The notes below the pieces were generated by a model. It did not search any database and had not been told where the DNA came from. It saw only the letters and a program-made list of their open reading frames with translations. A DNA stretch of 64,000 nucleotides from Clostridiales bacterium (GTDB lineage Bacteria > Bacillota > Clostridia > Oscillospirales > Ruminococcaceae), in NCBI GenBank assembly GCA_003150405.1, contig QAMM01000008.1:1-64000 (forward strand), written 5' to 3'. Both the position numbers and the translations under genes were made by a program. Positions 15,778-24,653 of this stretch are shown piece after piece (the first letter of the stretch is position 1; each line of letters begins with the position of its first letter).

Positions 15778-16698
15778 ATGAAAATGAAAAAAACAGTTTG
15801 CCTGTTGTGCGCTGCTGTCATGTCACTGGGATTGTTCGCTGGCTGTCAGTCTGGCGGGGATTCTTCTGCAAGCGGTTCTTCTTCCGGCAGCACAAACGCC
15901 TCTGCAGCTGATTTCGATGCAAATCAGTCCATCAACGTCATTACCCGCGAGTCTGGTTCCGGTACAAGAGGTGCCTTTATTGAGCTGTTCGGCATAGAGG
16001 AAAAGGACGCAGACGGCAACAAGGTTGACAAAACCACCGAAGAGGCGAGCGTACAGTCCAGCACCAACGCTGTTCTCACCACCGTTGCGGGCGATGAAAC
16101 CGCAATCGGTTACATTTCGCTCGGCTCCCTCAATGACGATGTCAAAGCTCTGAAAATCGACGGCGCAGAAGCAAGCGTTGCAAATGTAAAAGATGGTACA
16201 TATAAAGTATCCCGTCCGTTTAACATCGCCTATAAAGGTACTCCGAGCGAGCAGGCGCAGGATTTCGTCAATTTTATCCTGAGCACCGAAGGCCAGGAGG
16301 TCGTGGAGGAAGCCGGCTTTATCCCGCTGGACGACACTAAGCCATTTGAATCTAACAATGCAAGCGGCAAGGTTGTTATCTCCGGTTCCTCCTCGGTCAC
16401 TCCGGTTATGGAAAAACTCCAGGAGGCCTACCAGAAAATCAACGCGAACGTTACCATTGAAATTCAGCAGACCGACTCGACCAATGGTATGAAAGACGCT
16501 ATGACCGGTACCTGTGACATCGGCATGGCTTCCAGAGAGCTCAAAGACAGCGAGCTTGAGAGTCTTACCTCGACCACCATTGCAACTGACGGAATTGCAG
16601 TTATTGTCAACAAAGCCAACAGCTTTGACGACCTGACCTCGGATGCTATCAAAGCAATCTTCACCGGCGAAGCTGTTAACTGGAGCGACGTAAAATAA
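15778..16698 (+). CDS. pstS: Phosphate ABC transporter, phosphate-binding lipoprotein
   Basis: The 306-residue protein binds phosphate outside the membrane and delivers it to PstCAB. It begins MKMKKTVCLLCAAVMSLGLF and ends its signal with the lipobox LFAGC, so Cys23 should be lipidated; a Ser/Gly-rich linker follows. ITRESGSGTRGAF and later ISGSSSVTPVMEKL match the phosphate-binding loops of the two lobes. AAAAGGAG precedes the ATG. The gene heads pstSCAB-phoU-phoP-phoR behind the Pho-box array. A hairpin separates it from pstC, which may allow more PstS than permease to be made. Confidence 0.93.
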   Translation: MKMKKTVCLLCAAVMSLGLFAGCQSGGDSSASGSSSGSTNASAADFDANQSINVITRESGSGTRGAFIELFGIEEKDADGNKVDKTTEEASVQSSTNAVLTTVAGDETAIGYISLGSLNDDVKALKIDGAEASVANVKDGTYKVSRPFNIAYKGTPSEQAQDFVNFILSTEGQEVVEEAGFIPLDDTKPFESNNASGKVVISGSSSVTPVMEKLQEAYQKINANVTIEIQQTDSTNGMKDAMTGTCDIGMASRELKDSELESLTSTTIATDGIAVIVNKANSFDDLTSDAIKAIFTGEAVNWSDVK

Positions 16699-16713
16699 CC
16701 AAACAGAAATGAA

Positions 16714-16765
16714 CAGCGCAACAAGGGCTCGCCGTGTTTCACACGGCCGGCCCAGTTGCTGTTTT
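16714..16765 (+). terminator. Intercistronic hairpin between pstS and pstC
   Basis: CAGCGCAACAAGGGCTCGCC and the rest of that arm pair imperfectly with the arm ending CCCAGTTGCTG across TTTC, followed only by TTTT. It is more likely a partial terminator or mRNA 3'-end stabiliser than a full stop, because the pst genes continue directly after it. Confidence 0.55.
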
Positions 16766-16773
16766 GGGAGAGT

Positions 16774-17640
16774 ATGGAATTTATGAAGAGATTCAAAGAA
16801 ACGTTTATGAAGGGCGTATTCTTTGTTGCCGCGCTGGCATCAATTTTGGCGGTTGCACTCATTTGCCTGTTTCTGTTTGCAAACGGCATTCCGGCGATGG
16901 GGAAGATTGGCCTGTTTGACTTCCTGCTCGGCCAGAACTGGGCGCCGCAGGACAACCCAGCTTCCTTTGGCATTCTGCCGATGATTCTGGGCAGTATTTA
17001 TATTACGGCGGGCGCAATTATCATTGGTGTGCCAATTGGTATTCTTACAGCTATTTTTATGGCCCGCTTCTGTCCCAAGGGGCTATACCGTATCCTACAC
17101 CCGGCAGTGGAGCTGCTGGCGGGCATTCCTTCGGTTGTATATGGTTTTTTTGGTCTGATGGTGCTTGTTCCCTTTGTGCGTGAAACCTTCGGCGGCAAGG
17201 GCACGAGCATTCTGACTGCCTCAATTTTGCTTGGTATTATGATTCTGCCAACCATTATTGCGGTGAGTGAGTCCGCCATCCGCGCGGTGCCGGAAAGCTA
17301 TTATGAGGGCGCGCTGGCGTTGGGCGCTACCCATGAGCGCAGTGTTTTCTGCACTCTGGTTCCGGCGGCGAAATCCGGTATTATGGCTGGAATTGTGCTC
17401 GGAATTGGCCGCGCTATCGGTGAGACGATGGCGGTTGTCATGGTTGCAGGCGGGCAGCCGCGTATTACGGGGGATATTCTTAAGGGCATTCGCACCTTGA
17501 CAACCAATATCGTAATGGAAATGGGTTATGCGGCAGATCTGCACCGCGAGGCACTGATTGCAACCGGCGTCGTGCTGTTTGTGTTCATTCTCTTAATCAA
17601 CCTGCTGTTTTCGCTTATCAAACGGAGGGATAAACAATGA
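16774..17640 (+). CDS. pstC: Phosphate ABC transporter permease
   Basis: This inner-membrane subunit forms the phosphate channel with PstA. It has an N-terminal membrane helix (FFVAALASILAVALICLFLF), a periplasmic loop, and a permease core with the ATPase-coupling motif EGALALGATHERS. Length (288 residues from this start) is typical. The start is uncertain: GGGAG lies 3 nt before the ATG at 16774 and 12 nt before the ATG at 16783; the choice changes three residues. Its stop overlaps the pstA start by ATGA. It is the third element of the phosphate-regulated unit after the intercistronic hairpin. Confidence 0.93.
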   Translation: MEFMKRFKETFMKGVFFVAALASILAVALICLFLFANGIPAMGKIGLFDFLLGQNWAPQDNPASFGILPMILGSIYITAGAIIIGVPIGILTAIFMARFCPKGLYRILHPAVELLAGIPSVVYGFFGLMVLVPFVRETFGGKGTSILTASILLGIMILPTIIAVSESAIRAVPESYYEGALALGATHERSVFCTLVPAAKSGIMAGIVLGIGRAIGETMAVVMVAGGQPRITGDILKGIRTLTTNIVMEMGYAADLHREALIATGVVLFVFILLINLLFSLIKRRDKQ

Positions 17641-18506
17641 AAAAGTTTACGGCCTCTGTTGCGGCGCGTTTTCGCGCCTATCGCAAGCGGCCCATGTCAC
17701 TCATTATGTTTTTGAGCGTTATGCTGGCGGCTTTTGCAACCTTTGTCGTTTTAATTTACCTGATTGGCTATATCCTGGTAATGGGTATTCCGCATTTGAG
17801 CTGGGACTTGTTCGCTTGGGAATACAATTCGGAAAACGTTTCGTTAATGCCGGCGCTCATCAACACCATAAGCATGACGCTGCTTTCCCTTGTCATTGCA
17901 GCGCCGCTCGGCATTTTTTCAGCGGTTTACCTGGTGGAATACGCCAAACGAGGCAATAAAATTGTGGGTTTAATTCGCATTACGGCGGAAACGCTTTCTG
18001 GGATTCCCTCCATTGTGTACGGCCTGTTTGGCATGCTCTTTTTTGTCACGACCATGCGCTGGGGTTATTCCATGATTTCCGGTGCCTTAACCCTTGCCAT
18101 CATGATTCTCCCGCTCATTATGCGCACCACCGAAGAGGCGCTTAAAGCGGTGCCGGACTCCTACCGGGAGGGTAGCTTTGGCCTTGGTGCAGGACGGTTG
18201 CGTACCGTTTTTCGCATTGTCATTCCCGCAGCTATTCCGGGGATCCTGGCAGGCGTTATTTTGGCGATTGGGCGCATCGTGGGTGAAACGGCGGCGCTGA
18301 TATACACCGCGGGCACTGTTCCAAAGATGGCGGATGTTGCATCCTCCGGGCGCACCCTTGCGGTACATATGTACGTGCTTTCCAACGAGGGACTGCACAC
18401 CGACCAGGCATACGCCACGGCAGTTGTCTTGTTGGTGATTGTCATCCTAATCAATGCACTTTCTGCCTTTGTGGCGAAAAAAATTACGACGAAAGGGACA
18501 CGATGA
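17637..18506 (+). CDS. pstA: Phosphate ABC transporter permease
   Basis: The 289-residue partner of PstC has six predicted membrane helices, starting with [20 protein letters not shown], and the coupling loop [14 protein letters not shown] that should contact PstB. The ATG at 17637 overlaps the pstC stop and follows CGGAGGG. Its own end overlaps the pstB start, so pstC, pstA and pstB are translationally linked. Nothing unusual was seen. Confidence 0.94.
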   Translation: MKKFTASVAARFRAYRKRPMSLIMFLSVMLAAFATFVVLIYLIGYILVMGIPHLSWDLFAWEYNSENVSLMPALINTISMTLLSLVIAAPLGIFSAVYLVEYAKRGNKIVGLIRITAETLSGIPSIVYGLFGMLFFVTTMRWGYSMISGALTLAIMILPLIMRTTEEALKAVPDSYREGSFGLGAGRLRTVFRIVIPAAIPGILAGVILAIGRIVGETAALIYTAGTVPKMADVASSGRTLAVHMYVLSNEGLHTDQAYATAVVLLVIVILINALSAFVAKKITTKGTR

Positions 18507-19255
18507 TGAGCCTTTTTGATATCAAAAACCTGAATTTGTATTACGGCGATTTTCACGCCCTGAAGGACATTAACCTCGAACTGCCGAAAAATGAAATTTC
18601 CGCGTTCATTGGCCCGTCTGGATGCGGCAAATCCACTTTGCTCAAAACCCTCAACCGCATGAATGATCTGGTAGAGGGCTGCAAAATCACCGGACAGGTT
18701 GAGCTTGACGGCGTGGATATTTATAACAACATTGACGTATATGACCTGCGCAAACGGGTTGGCATGGTGTTCCAGAAACCGAATCCATTCCCGATGAGCG
18801 TTTATGACAATATTGCATTTGGACCGCGCACCCATGGGATCCGAAAAAAGATTGTATTGGATGAAATTGTGGAAAAATCTCTGCGGGATGCTGCCATCTG
18901 GGATGAGGTGAAAGACCGTCTCAAAAAGAGCGCACTCGGCCTTTCCGGCGGCCAGCAGCAGCGCCTCTGTATTGCGCGGGCGCTGGCGGTGGAGCCGGAG
19001 GTCATCCTCATGGATGAGCCGACTTCCGCCCTTGACCCGATTTCCACGGCTAAGGTTGAAGATCTTGCTGTTGAGCTTAAAAAAGATTATACTATCATTA
19101 TCGTCACACATAACATGCAGCAGGCGGTTCGAATCTCTGATAAAACGGCGTTCTTCCTGCTTGGCGAAGTGGTGGAGTTCGGCCAGACCGAACAGCTCTT
19201 CTCGATGCCGCAGGACAAACGCACCGAGGATTATATTACAGGGAGGTTCGGATAA
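18503..19255 (+). CDS. pstB: Phosphate ABC transporter ATP-binding protein
   Basis: The 250-residue ATPase powers phosphate import. It shows Walker A ([11 protein letters not shown]), the Q-loop region [14 protein letters not shown] typical of PstB, the signature [15 protein letters not shown] and Walker [13 protein letters not shown]. Two adjacent ATG codons at 18503 and 18506 could serve as start. It overlaps pstA by 4 bp and is followed 2 bp later by phoU, the usual order. Confidence 0.96.
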   Translation: MMSLFDIKNLNLYYGDFHALKDINLELPKNEISAFIGPSGCGKSTLLKTLNRMNDLVEGCKITGQVELDGVDIYNNIDVYDLRKRVGMVFQKPNPFPMSVYDNIAFGPRTHGIRKKIVLDEIVEKSLRDAAIWDEVKDRLKKSALGLSGGQQQRLCIARALAVEPEVILMDEPTSALDPISTAKVEDLAVELKKDYTIIIVTHNMQQAVRISDKTAFFLLGEVVEFGQTEQLFSMPQDKRTEDYITGRFG

Positions 19256-19257
19256 CC

Positions 19258-19914
19258 ATGAGAAACCGTTTCGACGCACAGCTTGACCGGCTCAACAACG
19301 AGCTGATTTTAATGGGTGCGCTCATTGAAAGTGCCATTGCAAGCTCGGTAAAAGCCCTGATGAATCAGAGCAAAGAGCAGGCCCGGCAGGCCATTGAATT
19401 TGATATGGAAGTGGATAAAAAAGAAAAGGAGATTGAAAGCATCTGCTTAAAGCTGCTGCTTCAGCAGCAGCCGGTTGCAAAAGACCTCCGCCTGATTTCT
19501 TCCGCCCTTAAAATGATCACCGATATGGAGCGCATTGGTGACCAGGCGGCGGATATTTCTGAAATTACCGTTATGCTGGCAGACACCCCGTACAGCGCAA
19601 ATCTGGAGCACATTCAGGAAATGGCGCGCTCCACCATTCAAATGGTAACCGAAAGCGTTGATGCTTTTGTGCGGCGGGACTTAAATCTTGCACAGTCGGT
19701 TGTGGATTACGACGACATCGTTGACCGGCTGTTTGATCAATCCAAGCAGGATTTGATTCGCCTGATCCGCGAGGATGTGGAAAAAGGGGAGCAAGCAGTT
19801 GATCTGTTAATGGTGGCCAAATATTTCGAACGTATTGGTGACCATGCGACCAACATTGCCGAATGGGTTATCTTTTCCATTACCGGCGTTCACAAGAACG
19901 CCCATGTGCTGTAA
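19258..19914 (+). CDS. phoU: Phosphate signalling complex protein PhoU
   Basis: The 218-residue helical protein has two PhoU three-helix repeats, each with a metal-ligand motif of the E/D-x-x-x-D type: MERIGDQAADI and FERIGDHATNI. It normally links the Pst transporter to the PhoR kinase and dampens Pho signalling when phosphate is plentiful. It starts 2 bp after pstB. The response regulator and kinase genes follow immediately, so sensor, transporter and coupling protein are in one unit. Confidence 0.95.
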   Translation: MRNRFDAQLDRLNNELILMGALIESAIASSVKALMNQSKEQARQAIEFDMEVDKKEKEIESICLKLLLQQQPVAKDLRLISSALKMITDMERIGDQAADISEITVMLADTPYSANLEHIQEMARSTIQMVTESVDAFVRRDLNLAQSVVDYDDIVDRLFDQSKQDLIRLIREDVEKGEQAVDLLMVAKYFERIGDHATNIAEWVIFSITGVHKNAHVL

Positions 19915-19958
19915 CCGCCTTTGGCTGAAAACCAATACCAGAACAGGAGAAATGTGAC

Positions 19959-20624
19959 ATGATTTATATCGTCGAGGATGACGCCAACATCCGGGAACTG
20001 GAGAGCTACGCGCTCACAAGCAGCGGCTTTTCGGTGCAGTGCTTTGAAGATGGTGAAACCTTCTTTGAAACCTGCTGTGAACACAGCCCTGACCTGGTGC
20101 TGCTGGACATTATGCTTCCAAATGAGGACGGCCTTTCCATCCTCCAGCGGCTGCGTTCCCAGCCGGATTTAAAACAGGTGCCGGTTATTATGGTCACGGC
20201 GAAAACCTCAGAACTTGATAAGGTCAAGGGGTTGGATTCCGGCGCGGACGACTACATTACAAAACCTTTTGGCGTTATGGAGCTGATTTCCCGGGTCAAG
20301 GCACTACTTCGCCGTGCTGTGCCCCAAAAGCAGGCACTTCTTTCCTTTGACGGCGTGACAGTGGATGACAGCAAGCATGTTGTCACAGCAAACGGCGTCC
20401 CGTGCGAGCTCACCTACAAGGAATATGAGCTGCTTAAATTTCTTATGCTCAACCACGGCATTGTCCTTTCACGCGACAAAATTATGGAACGGGTCTGGGG
20501 CTTTGACTACGAAGGAGAGAGCCGCACCGTAGATATGCACATTAAAACCTTGCGCCAGAAGCTGGGCAATACGGGCAGTGCCATTAAAACCGTGCGCAAT
20601 GTCGGCTACAAATTCGGTGACTAA
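19959..20624 (+). CDS. phoP: OmpR-family response regulator of phosphate starvation
   Basis: The 221-residue regulator has a receiver domain (about 1-120) with Asp50 in LVLLDIMLPNEDG as phosphorylation site, the switch Thr in IMVTAKTS and Lys in YITKPF. A winged-helix DNA-binding domain follows, with GFDYEGESRTVDMHIKTLRQ as recognition region. CAGGAG lies 9 nt before the ATG. Its position between phoU and the PhoR-type kinase, plus Pho-box repeats before pstS, supports assignment as PhoP (PhoB equivalent). It lies 44 bp after phoU with no terminator between, so it can share the pst transcript. Confidence 0.9.
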   Translation: MIYIVEDDANIRELESYALTSSGFSVQCFEDGETFFETCCEHSPDLVLLDIMLPNEDGLSILQRLRSQPDLKQVPVIMVTAKTSELDKVKGLDSGADDYITKPFGVMELISRVKALLRRAVPQKQALLSFDGVTVDDSKHVVTANGVPCELTYKEYELLKFLMLNHGIVLSRDKIMERVWGFDYEGESRTVDMHIKTLRQKLGNTGSAIKTVRNVGYKFGD

Positions 20625-20671
20625 AAGGATGCCCGCCGGGGTTTCCGGCGGCAGATAACAGGAGAGCACCT

Positions 20672-22351
20672 ATGAAACGAAGAATTAATTTGTGGCTCTG
20701 TCTAACCGGAGCCATAACGTTGGTTTTGACGGCTGCACTGACGCTTGGCGTCTATTACCAGCTATTTTTGAACCAAGTTTTTTATGATTTGAAAACCGAC
20801 GGCATTATTCTGGCGGAAAGCTACGAGCTGCTGGACCAGCCCTCCGAGCTGGTGCGGTACAAAAGCTCTGGTTTCCGCATTACGGTCATTGCGCCGGACG
20901 GAAGCGTAGAGTATGATACAAATGCAGATGCCGACGGCATGGACAACCACAGCAACCGGCCGGAAGTGGAACAGGCTGAACAGACCGGCGAAGGAACGGC
21001 TGTCCGCCATTCGGATACCATTCACCGGGATGTTTACTATTTTGCTCAGCGGTTGGAGGATGGCAGTGTCTTGCGGGTGGCAAGAGAAGCGGGGAACATC
21101 TTCTCGGTCTTTATTTCAGCTCTGCCGTTTCTCATCGGGCTGGCGGCAGTCATCCTGCTTGCCTGCTTCCTGCTGGCAAACCGCCTGACCAAGCGGATTG
21201 TCCGGCCGATTGACGCAATGGCAGCTGATATGGACGCCATTGAAGAAAATACGGTTTACGAGGAACTTATTCCGTTTGCGCGGACCATTCACAAACAAAG
21301 CCAGTTGATCCGTAGCCAGCTTGAGCACTTGGAAGAGGAACAGGAGAAGATTCAGGCGCTGACCAGCAACATGTCGGAGGGGTTTTTGCTGCTGGATATG
21401 GAAAGACATATCCTTTCAGTCAACCGCAGCGCTGCACAGTTGCTTGCAGTGCCGGATGGTGATTACATTGGCCAGAATCTTCTGGTGTTTTCTCGTAATC
21501 CGGATTTGCAGGCCTGTGTAGACTGTGCATTGGAACAGGGCCACGGCTCTGCCGAAGTGACAGTAGAGGGGCGCTGCCTGCAAATTATTGTGAGCATTGT
21601 GCAGGCGCAGGGCAAGAATATCGGCTTAATTTGTCTGGTGCTGGACGTCACCGAAAAGAGCGCGTTGGAACAAATGCGCCGTGAATTTACGGCAAATGTT
21701 TCCCATGAACTGAAAACTCCGCTAACCTCCATTTCTGGGTTTGCAGAACTCATTGAAAACGGGATGGTCAAATCCGCCGATGTGAAAAATTTTGCTGCTA
21801 AAATTCATGCGGAGTCCACACGGTTGCTGACTCTGATTGGAGACATCATCATGCTTTCTGAGCTGGATGAAGCCCCCGACCGGAGCCGGTTTGAAAGGAT
21901 TGACCTCTGTCCGCTCATCCGGCGCTGCGTGGAGCGGCTGGAGCCTGCCGCAGAGCGCGCGGGCGTACAGCTTTCGTTTGAGGGAACGCCCCAGACGGTC
22001 TGCGCGGACGAATCCCAACTGGAGGAGCTGGTTTATAACCTCTGTGACAACGCCATCCGTTACAATCGGCTGGGCGGCAGCGTCAGGGTAATGCTGGGGG
22101 CGGAGGACGGCGCGACAGTGCTGACCGTAAAGGACACTGGTATTGGCATCCCAATGGAAAGCCAGAGCCGTATTTTTGAGCGGTTTTACCGGGTGGATAA
22201 AAGCCGTTCTAAAGAAACAGGCGGCACCGGGTTGGGTCTTGCCATTGTCAAACACATTGCGGAACAGCACCATGCCAAAATCTCGTTGCACAGCGTGGTG
22301 GATGTGGGAACCGAAATCAGCGTTGCCTTTCCGCCGGAGCATTCCATCTGA
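20672..22351 (+). CDS. phoR: Phosphate-sensing histidine kinase PhoR
   Basis: The 559-residue membrane kinase has a first membrane helix near residues 8-30, an extracytoplasmic domain to about 145, a second helix (SALPFLIGLAAVILLACFLL), a HAMP linker, a PAS domain (about 230-330) and the kinase core. His345 in FTANVSHELKTPLTS is the autophosphorylation site. N-box NLCDNAIRYN, G1 DTGIGIP and G2 GGTGLGLAIV are intact. The order TM-sensor-TM-HAMP-PAS-kinase matches Gram-positive PhoR. ACAGGAG precedes the ATG. It should phosphorylate the regulator encoded 47 bp upstream. A terminator at 22411 closes the phosphate unit. Confidence 0.9.
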   Translation: MKRRINLWLCLTGAITLVLTAALTLGVYYQLFLNQVFYDLKTDGIILAESYELLDQPSELVRYKSSGFRITVIAPDGSVEYDTNADADGMDNHSNRPEVEQAEQTGEGTAVRHSDTIHRDVYYFAQRLEDGSVLRVAREAGNIFSVFISALPFLIGLAAVILLACFLLANRLTKRIVRPIDAMAADMDAIEENTVYEELIPFARTIHKQSQLIRSQLEHLEEEQEKIQALTSNMSEGFLLLDMERHILSVNRSAAQLLAVPDGDYIGQNLLVFSRNPDLQACVDCALEQGHGSAEVTVEGRCLQIIVSIVQAQGKNIGLICLVLDVTEKSALEQMRREFTANVSHELKTPLTSISGFAELIENGMVKSADVKNFAAKIHAESTRLLTLIGDIIMLSELDEAPDRSRFERIDLCPLIRRCVERLEPAAERAGVQLSFEGTPQTVCADESQLEELVYNLCDNAIRYNRLGGSVRVMLGAEDGATVLTVKDTGIGIPMESQSRIFERFYRVDKSRSKETGGTGLGLAIVKHIAEQHHAKISLHSVVDVGTEISVAFPPEHSI

Positions 22352-22410
22352 CACAAAGGCATTGGAGTAATCGCCCCCAAACATTAAAAACGGATAGTAT
22401 GTAAAATTCT

Positions 22411-22446
22411 CCCTGAAGCAGTCGTCGTCTCTGCTTCAGGGTTTTT
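22411..22446 (+). terminator. Terminator closing the pst-pho unit
   Basis: CCCTGAAGCAG pairs with CTGCTTCAGGG across GTCGTCGTCT-type loop bases and is followed by TTTTTA. Confidence 0.88.
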
Positions 22447-22759
22447 ACATCGTCCGCACAATGCGGGGAAGTAAAGAACCTCTGTTTTTTGCGGGGGTCA
22501 GGGCTGTCCTTGCTTTGGTACAAAAAAAGGAGCCTTATTTTTTTGGAGGTTTGTACGACGTTTTTCGATGGCTTTTCTCGTAAAATGATTGATTTCTGAG
22601 AAAGAAGGCTGCAAAGACTGTCCCTGTCGATATGGGTTCTTTACAACTGGGACGCGACGCAGCAAAAAAGGGGGCGTTCCTATGGCCGGGTGACGGTCTT
22701 ATCCGGTTTGTATGGATGGCCTTTCGTACAAAATTCTGTCATGGAATTTTCACAAAACC
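22447..22759. other. Intergenic region upstream of spoIIID
   Basis: No gene is supported. An open frame continues leftward from spoIIID to 22632, but it lacks a ribosome site and runs over the sigma-E-like promoter, so it is not coding. Confidence 0.5.
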
Positions 22760-22788
22760 GTATATCTCTTTCGACCATGTCATACAAA
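22760..22788 (+). promoter_or_regulatory. Sigma-E-like sporulation promoter of spoIIID
   Basis: GTATATC at 22760-22766 and CATACAAA at 22781-22788 are 14 bp apart. This fits the mother-cell sigma-E pattern (-35 kmATATT, -10 CATACAnT) with two or three mismatches. The site lies about 30 bp before the spoIIID ribosome site, as expected since spoIIID is a sigma-E gene in Bacillus. Confidence 0.65.
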
Positions 22789-22823
22789 TTAGTAGGACAA
22801 AACCCACAACGGAGGTGTCACGG

Positions 22824-23087
22824 TTGAAAGACAAACACTTTTTAGAGGATAGAAGTGTGGAGCTGGCAGAATATCTCATTTCACAAAAAGCAACGGTACG
22901 GAGCACAGCAAAAAAATTTGGCGTCAGTAAAAGCACAGTACATAAAGATATTACCGAGCGTTTGCGCAAGGTGAATCCACAGCTGTATAAACAGGTGGCA
23001 GAAATTCTGCAAATCAATAAAGAAGAGCGCCATATTCGCGGCGGAATGGCCACCAAGCGTAAATATGAATCCCACCGTGAACGATAG
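22824..23087 (+). CDS. spoIIID: Sporulation transcriptional regulator SpoIIID
   Basis: The 87-residue DNA-binding protein switches mother-cell genes during endospore formation. The helix-turn-helix FGVSKSTVHKDITERL is nearly the same as in Bacillus SpoIIID, and the basic C-terminal motif HIRGGMATKRKY matches its second DNA-contact region. Start: TTG at 22824, seven bases after GGAGGTG; no ATG fits, and the usual length is about 90 residues. A sigma-E-like promoter lies upstream. Its presence indicates that the organism carries the sporulation programme. Confidence 0.93.
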   Translation: MKDKHFLEDRSVELAEYLISQKATVRSTAKKFGVSKSTVHKDITERLRKVNPQLYKQVAEILQINKEERHIRGGMATKRKYESHRER

Positions 23088-23178
23088 GACTATGTAAAAT
23101 TCCGGTAAAAAAACGGTAGAGTTGCTTGTATAGAGCAGGTAATTATGGTAAACTAATACCGTTTATGGAGGATGTGTT

Positions 23179-24084
23179 ATGAAAATACTGGAATTAATCA
23201 AAAACATTGTCATTGGCGCCGTCATAGGTGTTGCAAACATTATTCCGGGCGTCAGTGGCGGGACCATGATGGTTATTTTGAATGTGTTTGACAAAATTGT
23301 CGGCGCTATCAGCAACTTCCGGAAGAGCGTGAAACAGAATATTCTGTACCTGCTGCCTATCCTAATTGGCGCGGCAGCGGGTATTCTTGCGTTTAGCAAA
23401 GGTATTACCTTTATGTTGGAAAATTACCCGATGATAACCAATTTCTTTTTCATTGGGCTAATCCTCGGCAGCGTGCCGCTAGTCTGTCGGTCGGCCTTTG
23501 TCAAAACCGGCGGAAAAATTGAACTCCGCAAGATGCGGCCGGTTTCGGTCATTGCGTTTCTGCTAGCTTGTGCGTTGCTGGTTGTCATTGCGTTTACCTC
23601 GACGACGGAAACGGCGGTCAACATCCAGTCGGTCAACATTGATTTTGGCCTGATTGCACTGCTTTTCTTCGGGGGAATCATTGCTTCGATTGCCATGATC
23701 ATCCCGGGTGTCAGTGGCTCCTTTGTCATGGTGCTGTTTGGAATTTATCCAATCATCACCGGCGCGGTGGCAGAGCTTCTGCCATTTGATCCAGATAAAT
23801 TTCTGCATGTTATCCTGCCGATTGGCCTGCCGGCCGGGCTCGGCATCATCATTGGCCTGCTTGTAGGCGCCAAGCTCATTGACATTTTAATTAAAAAGTT
23901 TCCGCAGGAAACTTATTTTGGAATCCTCGGCCTGCTCATTGGTTCGCTGTTTGACCTGTATCCCGGGTTTACCTTTGACTGGCAAGGGCTGGTAGCGGTT
24001 TTGGTGTTGTTGTTTGGCTTTGCGCTTGCATATTTTTCCAGTAGCGAATGGCTCAAAAATAAATTTGTAAAATCCAGAGCATAA
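23179..24084 (+). CDS. DUF368 membrane protein, PopT-type undecaprenyl-phosphate translocase
   Basis: The 301-residue membrane protein belongs to DUF368. It carries two inverted-repeat-like signature segments, GVANIIPGVSGGTMMV near residue 18 and MIIPGVSGSFVMVLFG near residue 175, and about eight hydrophobic helices. Work on DUF368 proteins has linked them to recycling undecaprenyl phosphate across the membrane for cell-wall synthesis, so that role is inferred here. The ATG at 23179 is preceded by TGGAGG. It lies 91 bp after spoIIID without an obvious terminator, and before rpsO, which has its own promoter. Family is secure; the transport role comes from the family. Confidence 0.85.
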   Translation: MKILELIKNIVIGAVIGVANIIPGVSGGTMMVILNVFDKIVGAISNFRKSVKQNILYLLPILIGAAAGILAFSKGITFMLENYPMITNFFFIGLILGSVPLVCRSAFVKTGGKIELRKMRPVSVIAFLLACALLVVIAFTSTTETAVNIQSVNIDFGLIALLFFGGIIASIAMIIPGVSGSFVMVLFGIYPIITGAVAELLPFDPDKFLHVILPIGLPAGLGIIIGLLVGAKLIDILIKKFPQETYFGILGLLIGSLFDLYPGFTFDWQGLVAVLVLLFGFALAYFSSSEWLKNKFVKSRA

Positions 24085-24088
24085 AGAC

Positions 24089-24117
24089 TTTACAAGAAGC
24101 GGCAGAACTGCTATAAT
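24089..24117 (+). promoter_or_regulatory. Sigma-A promoter of rpsO
   Basis: TTTACA at 24089-24094 and TATAAT at 24112-24117 are separated by 17 bp. The leader of about 108 nt that follows is a plausible place for S15 autoregulation, but I cannot identify a specific structure. Confidence 0.85.
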
Positions 24118-24231
24118 AGTTAAGTCCGTTAAGGACACGGCCGTGTTCTTCGCCTAAGGAGTATGCCTTTTTAAGGAAAACACCGTTCCTTCCGCGCAGG
24201 CACCGGTTAATAAAACAATGAGGTGTAAATT

Positions 24232-24498
24232 ATGCTGAGAAAAGAAGAAAAAACAGCGGTTATCAACGAAAACCAGCTGCATGACCACGACACCGGTTCT
24301 CCGGAAGTCCAGATTGCAATTCTCACTAAGAGAATCAATGATCTGACCGAGCATCTGAAGGTTCACAAGCAGGATCATCATTCTCGTAGAGGCCTGCTCA
24401 AAATGGTTGGTCACCGCCGCAACCTGCTCAACTACCTGATGAAGAAGGACGTTGAGCGGTATCGTGCAATCATTGCAAAGCTCGGTATTCGTAAGTAA
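24232..24498 (+). CDS. rpsO: 30S ribosomal protein S15
   Basis: The 88-residue protein binds 16S rRNA in the platform of the small subunit. [20 protein letters not shown] and [20 protein letters not shown] are the conserved S15 segments, and the length is standard. GAGGTG precedes the ATG. It has its own promoter and is followed by a terminator-like hairpin before pnp, the same gene order as in many bacteria. Confidence 0.98.
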   Translation: MLRKEEKTAVINENQLHDHDTGSPEVQIAILTKRINDLTEHLKVHKQDHHSRRGLLKMVGHRRNLLNYLMKKDVERYRAIIAKLGIRK

Positions 24499-24507
24499 TT
24501 TGGCTAT

Positions 24508-24538
24508 AAGGCAGGTGGTTGTATACCATCTGCCTTTT
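24508..24538 (+). terminator. Hairpin terminator after rpsO
   Basis: AAGGCAGGTGGT pairs with ACCATCTGCCTT and is followed by TTTGG. The short T-run may allow some read-through into pnp. Confidence 0.75.
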
Positions 24539-24570
24539 GGTATTTATTTTGGGTGTGTGGTAATTGGCGA

Positions 24571-24619
24571 TTAGCACTAAATCAAGCGCCTGTGCGCCGG
24601 ACGTTTGATTTAATGCTAA
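24571..24619 (+). repeat. Long stem-loop in the pnp leader
   Basis: TTAGCACTAAATCAAGCG at 24571-24588 and CGTTTGATTTAATGCTAA at 24602-24619 form a long near-perfect stem with no T-run. It lies just before the pnp ribosome site. In Escherichia coli a pnp leader stem is cut by RNase III as part of autocontrol; a similar role is inferred here. Confidence 0.6.
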
Positions 24620-24653
24620 CCCTTTGCCATATGCCGACTAATAGGAGGATAAT

